From: Hyella sp964606015
Lineage (GTDB): Bacteria; Cyanobacteriota; Cyanobacteriia; Cyanobacteriales; Xenococcaceae
Length of the DNA: 8,140 bases
Assembly: GCA_964606015.1 (NCBI GenBank)
Contig: CAZSEZ010000179.1
Span: 1 to 8,140 of the forward strand
Direction: 5' to 3'
Shown here piece after piece: positions 6,121-8,140 of this stretch (within the stretch, counting starts at the first letter, position 1; every line of letters starts with the position of its first letter). The translations under genes and the position numbers were made by a program. The notes under the pieces were generated by a model, which searched no databases, was not told where the DNA came from, and saw only the letters and a list, made by a program, of their open reading frames with translations.

Positions 6121-6666
6121 TTAAGCAAATAAATCCGCCATCTCTAAAGTGGGCGCTGACTTGTCTTTGTCTGCCAAAATTGGGGTTTGGTTAATTTGCC
6201 AGTCGATTGCCAGATTTGGGTCGTTCCACAACAGTGATCGTTCGTGTTCGGGAGCGTAGTAATCAGTGGTCTTATATAAAAAATCTGCAGTTTCCGATAA
6301 AACAACAAAACCATGAGCAAATCCAGGCGGTACCCAAAACTGACGTTGGTTCTTGGCCGAAAGTAAGCAGCTAACCCACTGTCCAAAAGTAGCCGAGCTT
6401 TGACGAATGTCTACCGCTACGTCCAATACTTCTCCAATTGCAACTCTTACTAGCTTGCCCTGAGGTTGTTGAATTTGATAATGTAAGCCGCGCAGAACGT
6501 GTTGTCCCGAACGGGAATGATTATCTTGGACAAATTCCAAATTTACTCCCGTATGCTGGGCAAACTTACGAGCATTAAAACTTTCTAAGAAAAAACCGCG
6601 CTCATCTCCATGTACCTGAGGTTCGATAATTAAGACATCGGGGATTTTAGTCTGAGTTATTTTCAT
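6121..6666 (-). CDS. rfbC: dTDP-4-dehydrorhamnose 3,5-epimerase
   Basis: The third step of dTDP-L-rhamnose synthesis: double epimerisation at C3 and C5 of dTDP-4-keto-6-deoxyglucose. It is a cupin-fold enzyme. DERGFFLESF is at 21-30 and FVQDNHSRS at 45-53. VLRGLHYQ at 58-65 carries the catalytic base H62, followed by QGKLVRV (69-75; K71 likely contacts substrate). DVAVDIR is at 82-88 and WVPPGFAHGF at 111-120 (H118). FLYKTTDYY at 129-137 carries Y131, equivalent to the catalytic tyrosine. The 181-aa length is standard for RmlC. ATG 6666 is preceded by an AGAAAGAG purine stretch about 7 bases upstream. It begins 16 bases after the 45-aa gene and ends one base before the rfbD start. rfbA and rfbB are not in the window. 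Confidence 0.95.
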   Translation of the reverse strand: MKITQTKIPDVLIIEPQVHGDERGFFLESFNARKFAQHTGVNLEFVQDNHSRSGQHVLRGLHYQIQQPQGKLVRVAIGEVLDVAVDIRQSSATFGQWVSCLLSAKNQRQFWVPPGFAHGFVVLSETADFLYKTTDYYAPEHERSLLWNDPNLAIDWQINQTPILADKDKSAPTLEMADLFA

Positions 6667-6682
6667 CTTTATACTCTTTCTT

Positions 6683-6820
6683 CTACAGGAAAAATAATCC
6701 TACAGGTGCAGGGAGCATTTCTCCTCGAAAATCTAGAAGCTGAACCAATACTAAATATGCTATTGCGATCGCTACAGAAATAACGCCTGTAATAATTGCC
6801 ACTAATTTACCGCGATCCAT
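6683..6820 (-). CDS. Small single-span membrane protein, 45 aa
   Basis: ATG (6820-6818) to TAG (6685-6683) on the minus strand encodes 45 residues with a strong Shine-Dalgarno (AGAGGAG, about 10 bases upstream). A short charged head (MDRGK) leads into one hydrophobic helix at about residues 6-28 (LVAIITGVISVAIAIAYLVL region). A polar segment QLLDFRGEM (27-35) and a Pro-containing hydrophobic tail (LPAPVGLFFL, 36-45) follow. The RxK head suggests the N-terminus stays in the cytoplasm. I cannot name the family; its size and shape resemble small thylakoid or plasma-membrane subunits, but it matches no photosystem small subunit that I recall. It lies 54 bases after phoH and 16 bases before rfbC, so it is probably co-transcribed with rfbCD. 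A HIP1 element lies within it at 6765-6772. Confidence 0.8.
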   Translation of the reverse strand: MDRGKLVAIITGVISVAIAIAYLVLVQLLDFRGEMLPAPVGLFFL

Positions 6821-6851
6821 GGTGTTTGTTCTCCTCTGTTAATTATTTTGG

Positions 6852-6878
6852 CTGACAATTGACTGTGTCAATTGTCAG
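6852..6878 (-). promoter_or_regulatory. 11-bp perfect hairpin overlapping the phoH stop codon
   Basis: CTGACAATTGA (6852-6862) pairs perfectly with TCAATTGTCAG (6868-6878) around a 5-base loop. On the minus strand the 5' arm contains the phoH stop codon (6877-6875). The downstream minus-strand sequence is CCAAAATAATTAA, with no T run, so it is not a standard intrinsic terminator. It could be a partial terminator, an RNA-processing or stability element that uncouples phoH from the 45-aa/rfbC/rfbD genes, or a protein site. Confidence 0.6.
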
Positions 6879-7831
6879 TTCTCAAACTTTTCATATGCTG
6901 CCACAATCTTTTGCACCAAAGGATGTCTGACAACATCTGCTTGGGTCAAATAGCAAAAAGCGATATCCTCGACTGATTTTAGGATCTTACTGGCAACGAT
7001 TAAACCTGATTGTTGTTGTTTTGGTAGATCGGTTTGGGTTATGTCTCCTGTGACAATCATTTTGGAGCCAAAACCCAAGCGAGTCAAAACCATTTTTAAC
7101 TGAGCTGGAGTCGTATTCTGCGCCTCGTCCACAATGACAAAAGCATTATCTAGAGTTCTGCCACGCATATAAGCCAAAGGCGCAACTTCGATTTTGCCTC
7201 TTTCCATCAAATCAGGAATCTTCTCCGCATCAATAAATTGGTAAAGTGCGTCATAAAGAGGCCGCAAAAAGGGATTGACCTTTTGCTGTAGATCTCCAGG
7301 TAGAAAACCCAACTTTTCCCCTGCTTCCACTGCTGGGCGAGTTAGGATAATTCGTTCACATTCATCTTCTAATAAAGCTTTAACTGCTAGTACCGCAGCC
7401 AAAAAAGTTTTACCAGTTCCTGCTGGGCCAATGCCAAAAGTAATATCGTGAGTTTGGATCGCTTTCACATACTGTTTTTGTTTGAAAGTTTTAGCCCGAA
7501 TCAAATCTCCCCGCTTAGTTTTTGCTAGGACATCTTTCTGAAGTTGACTATATTCTTCGGTACGCCCCGTGTCTAGGGCTTGAAATGCCGTCAAAATCTC
7601 TGGTTCGCTAATAGCTTGATTTTCTAACCACAAAGGTTTGAGTGATTGTACTAGGGATACTGTTCTAGCTACGGCTTTTTCCTTTCCCAAAACGATTAAC
7701 TCTTGCCCACGTAAAACTATTTTGGCCCCAGTATGGCGTGTAATTAGGGCTAGATTACTTTCCCCTTTTCCGGCGATTGCAATTGCATTTTCTGGGTCTG
7801 ACAGTTGAATAATTTGGGAAATTTCGCTCAT
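6875..7831 (-). CDS. phoH: PhoH-family ATPase
   Basis: PhoH proteins are cytoplasmic P-loop ATPases related to superfamily 1 helicases and are linked to RNA metabolism; the exact cyanobacterial role is unsettled. The 318-aa length fits PhoH/PhoL. An N-terminal KH-like region (about 1-65, with NLALITRHTGAKIVLRGQ at 26-43) suggests nucleic-acid contact. The ATPase core runs from about 110 to 315: GPAGTGKT Walker A (135-142, K141), ILTRPAVEAGEKLGFLPGD (162-180), YMRGRTLDNAFVIVDEAQN (221-239) with Walker B D235-E236, and the TGDITQ sensor motif (261-266), then DVVRHPLVQKIV (299-310). ATG 7831 is the natural start by comparison with the family, although no Shine-Dalgarno is evident. It is the first gene of the minus-strand run and divergent from the FHA gene. 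The stop codon lies inside a hairpin. Confidence 0.95.
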   Translation of the reverse strand: MSEISQIIQLSDPENAIAIAGKGESNLALITRHTGAKIVLRGQELIVLGKEKAVARTVSLVQSLKPLWLENQAISEPEILTAFQALDTGRTEEYSQLQKDVLAKTKRGDLIRAKTFKQKQYVKAIQTHDITFGIGPAGTGKTFLAAVLAVKALLEDECERIILTRPAVEAGEKLGFLPGDLQQKVNPFLRPLYDALYQFIDAEKIPDLMERGKIEVAPLAYMRGRTLDNAFVIVDEAQNTTPAQLKMVLTRLGFGSKMIVTGDITQTDLPKQQQSGLIVASKILKSVEDIAFCYLTQADVVRHPLVQKIVAAYEKFEN

Positions 7832-7896
7832 GGATAAAGGTCGATAAATAAAGTAAGCTATATTGGGTTAGGCGATATTTTCGCTAAGTTATTTGT

Positions 7897-7913
7897 AGCC
7901 AAGTGCAATGGCT
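7897..7913. repeat. Short inverted repeat in the phoH/FHA divergent region
   Basis: AGCCA (7897-7901) and TGGCT (7909-7913) are spaced by 7 bases, about 66 bases upstream of phoH. The half-site length suits a dimeric regulator, but 5-bp arms occur often by chance. The 192-bp divergent region holds no other gene. Confidence 0.25.
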
Positions 7914-7945
7914 CAAAAGTAGACATATACTAAACTCTAGCAAAG

Positions 7946-7972
7946 GTGTCACTCGCAACATAGTGTTATAGT
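7946..7972 (+). promoter_or_regulatory. Weak promoter candidate for the FHA gene
   Basis: TATAGT (7967-7972) is a fair -10 element. GTGTCA (7946-7951) is the nearest -35-like sequence, at a short 15-base spacing. Position, about 50 bases before the GTG start, is suitable. Confidence 0.3.
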
Positions 7973-8023
7973 GCTAGGATCAGCGCGAAACCTCTAAATC
8001 CAAACAGATAAGATGGCAAATCA

Positions 8024-8140
8024 GTGATTACACTAACCTTATTACATCCTTTACAACCTGTACCAGTCCAAAGCTGGACTTTTCAGGAAGAATCGCAAAT
8101 AAGAATTGGACGCTCTACAAACAATGAAGTTGTCCTTTAT
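8024..8140 (+). CDS. FHA-domain protein, 5' part only
   Basis: An open frame from GTG 8024 runs off the window after 39 residues. It reads MITLTLLHPLQPVPVQSW and then a stretch ending IRIGRSTNNEVVLY. The segment IRIGRSxxNxVxL is the first conserved block of forkhead-associated domains, which bind phosphothreonine peptides; the arginine of GRS is the usual phosphate contact. Which domains follow (kinase, adenylate cyclase, membrane segments or none) cannot be seen. An in-frame TAA at 8009-8011 excludes a longer upstream start. A five-codon frame (ATG 8013 to TGA 8027) overlaps the GTG start as GTGA. The gene is divergent from phoH. Confidence 0.75.
   Translation, partial: MITLTLLHPLQPVPVQSWTFQEESQIRIGRSTNNEVVLY

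Noticed and set aside
6144..6386. Alternative-frame 80-codon ORF inside rfbC
   Set aside because: It lies wholly within the conserved rfbC frame, whose catalytic motifs fix the correct reading.
1..8140. Defence island, CRISPR array, toxin-antitoxin pair or mobile element
   Set aside because: There are no regularly spaced repeats, no transposase or integrase motifs and no paired small toxin/antitoxin frames. The ParA-like gene alone does not indicate a plasmid, since the surrounding genes are chromosomal housekeeping genes.

Overview
The window looks like chromosomal DNA of a cyanobacterium. The octamer GCGATCGC (the cyanobacterial HIP1 element) occurs five times in 8.1 kb, where about 0.1 would be expected by chance. 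The gene content fits: a SepF/Cdv2-type division protein with a long acidic linker, a PhoH ATPase, a cyanobacterial-looking NadD, and an FHA protein whose start resembles cyanobacterial ones. The DNA is moderately AT-rich. Genus cannot be fixed from the sequence alone.

Layout, left half. A 119-aa unrecognised soluble protein (77-436, +) ends at a textbook intrinsic terminator (485-510). An orphan ParA/MinD-type ATPase (669-1583, +) follows. It converges on a 50-aa gene on the minus strand (1684-1836) with a clear Shine-Dalgarno; a perfect 13-bp inverted repeat (1621-1652) lies between the two. After a 308-bp gap comes nadD (2145-2771, +). A 399-bp gene-free stretch with a strong hairpin then leads to sepF (3171-3749, +), which closes with a second intrinsic terminator (3798-3828).

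Layout, right half. The homoserine dehydrogenase gene (3896-5185, +) has its own promoter-like sequence and converges on a minus-strand gene run. Read 5'->3', that run is phoH (7831-6875), a 45-aa single-membrane-helix protein (6820-6683), rfbC (6666-6121) and rfbD (6119-5244). Spacings are 54, 16 and 1 bases, so the last three look like one transcription unit, and phoH may or may not be joined to it across an 11-bp hairpin. Divergent from phoH, the start of an FHA-domain gene (8024 onward, +) runs off the window.

How the genes relate. rfbC and rfbD catalyse the last two steps of dTDP-L-rhamnose synthesis; rfbA and rfbB are not in the window. hom commits aspartate semialdehyde to threonine and methionine, nadD makes the NAD precursor, and sepF anchors and organises the FtsZ ring. 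These are mostly housekeeping genes in separate units. I see no CRISPR array, transposase, integrase, toxin-antitoxin pair, tRNA or rRNA, and no convincing new multi-gene system. The least explained items are the two very small genes, the leader-like region before sepF, and the hairpin that overlaps the phoH stop codon.
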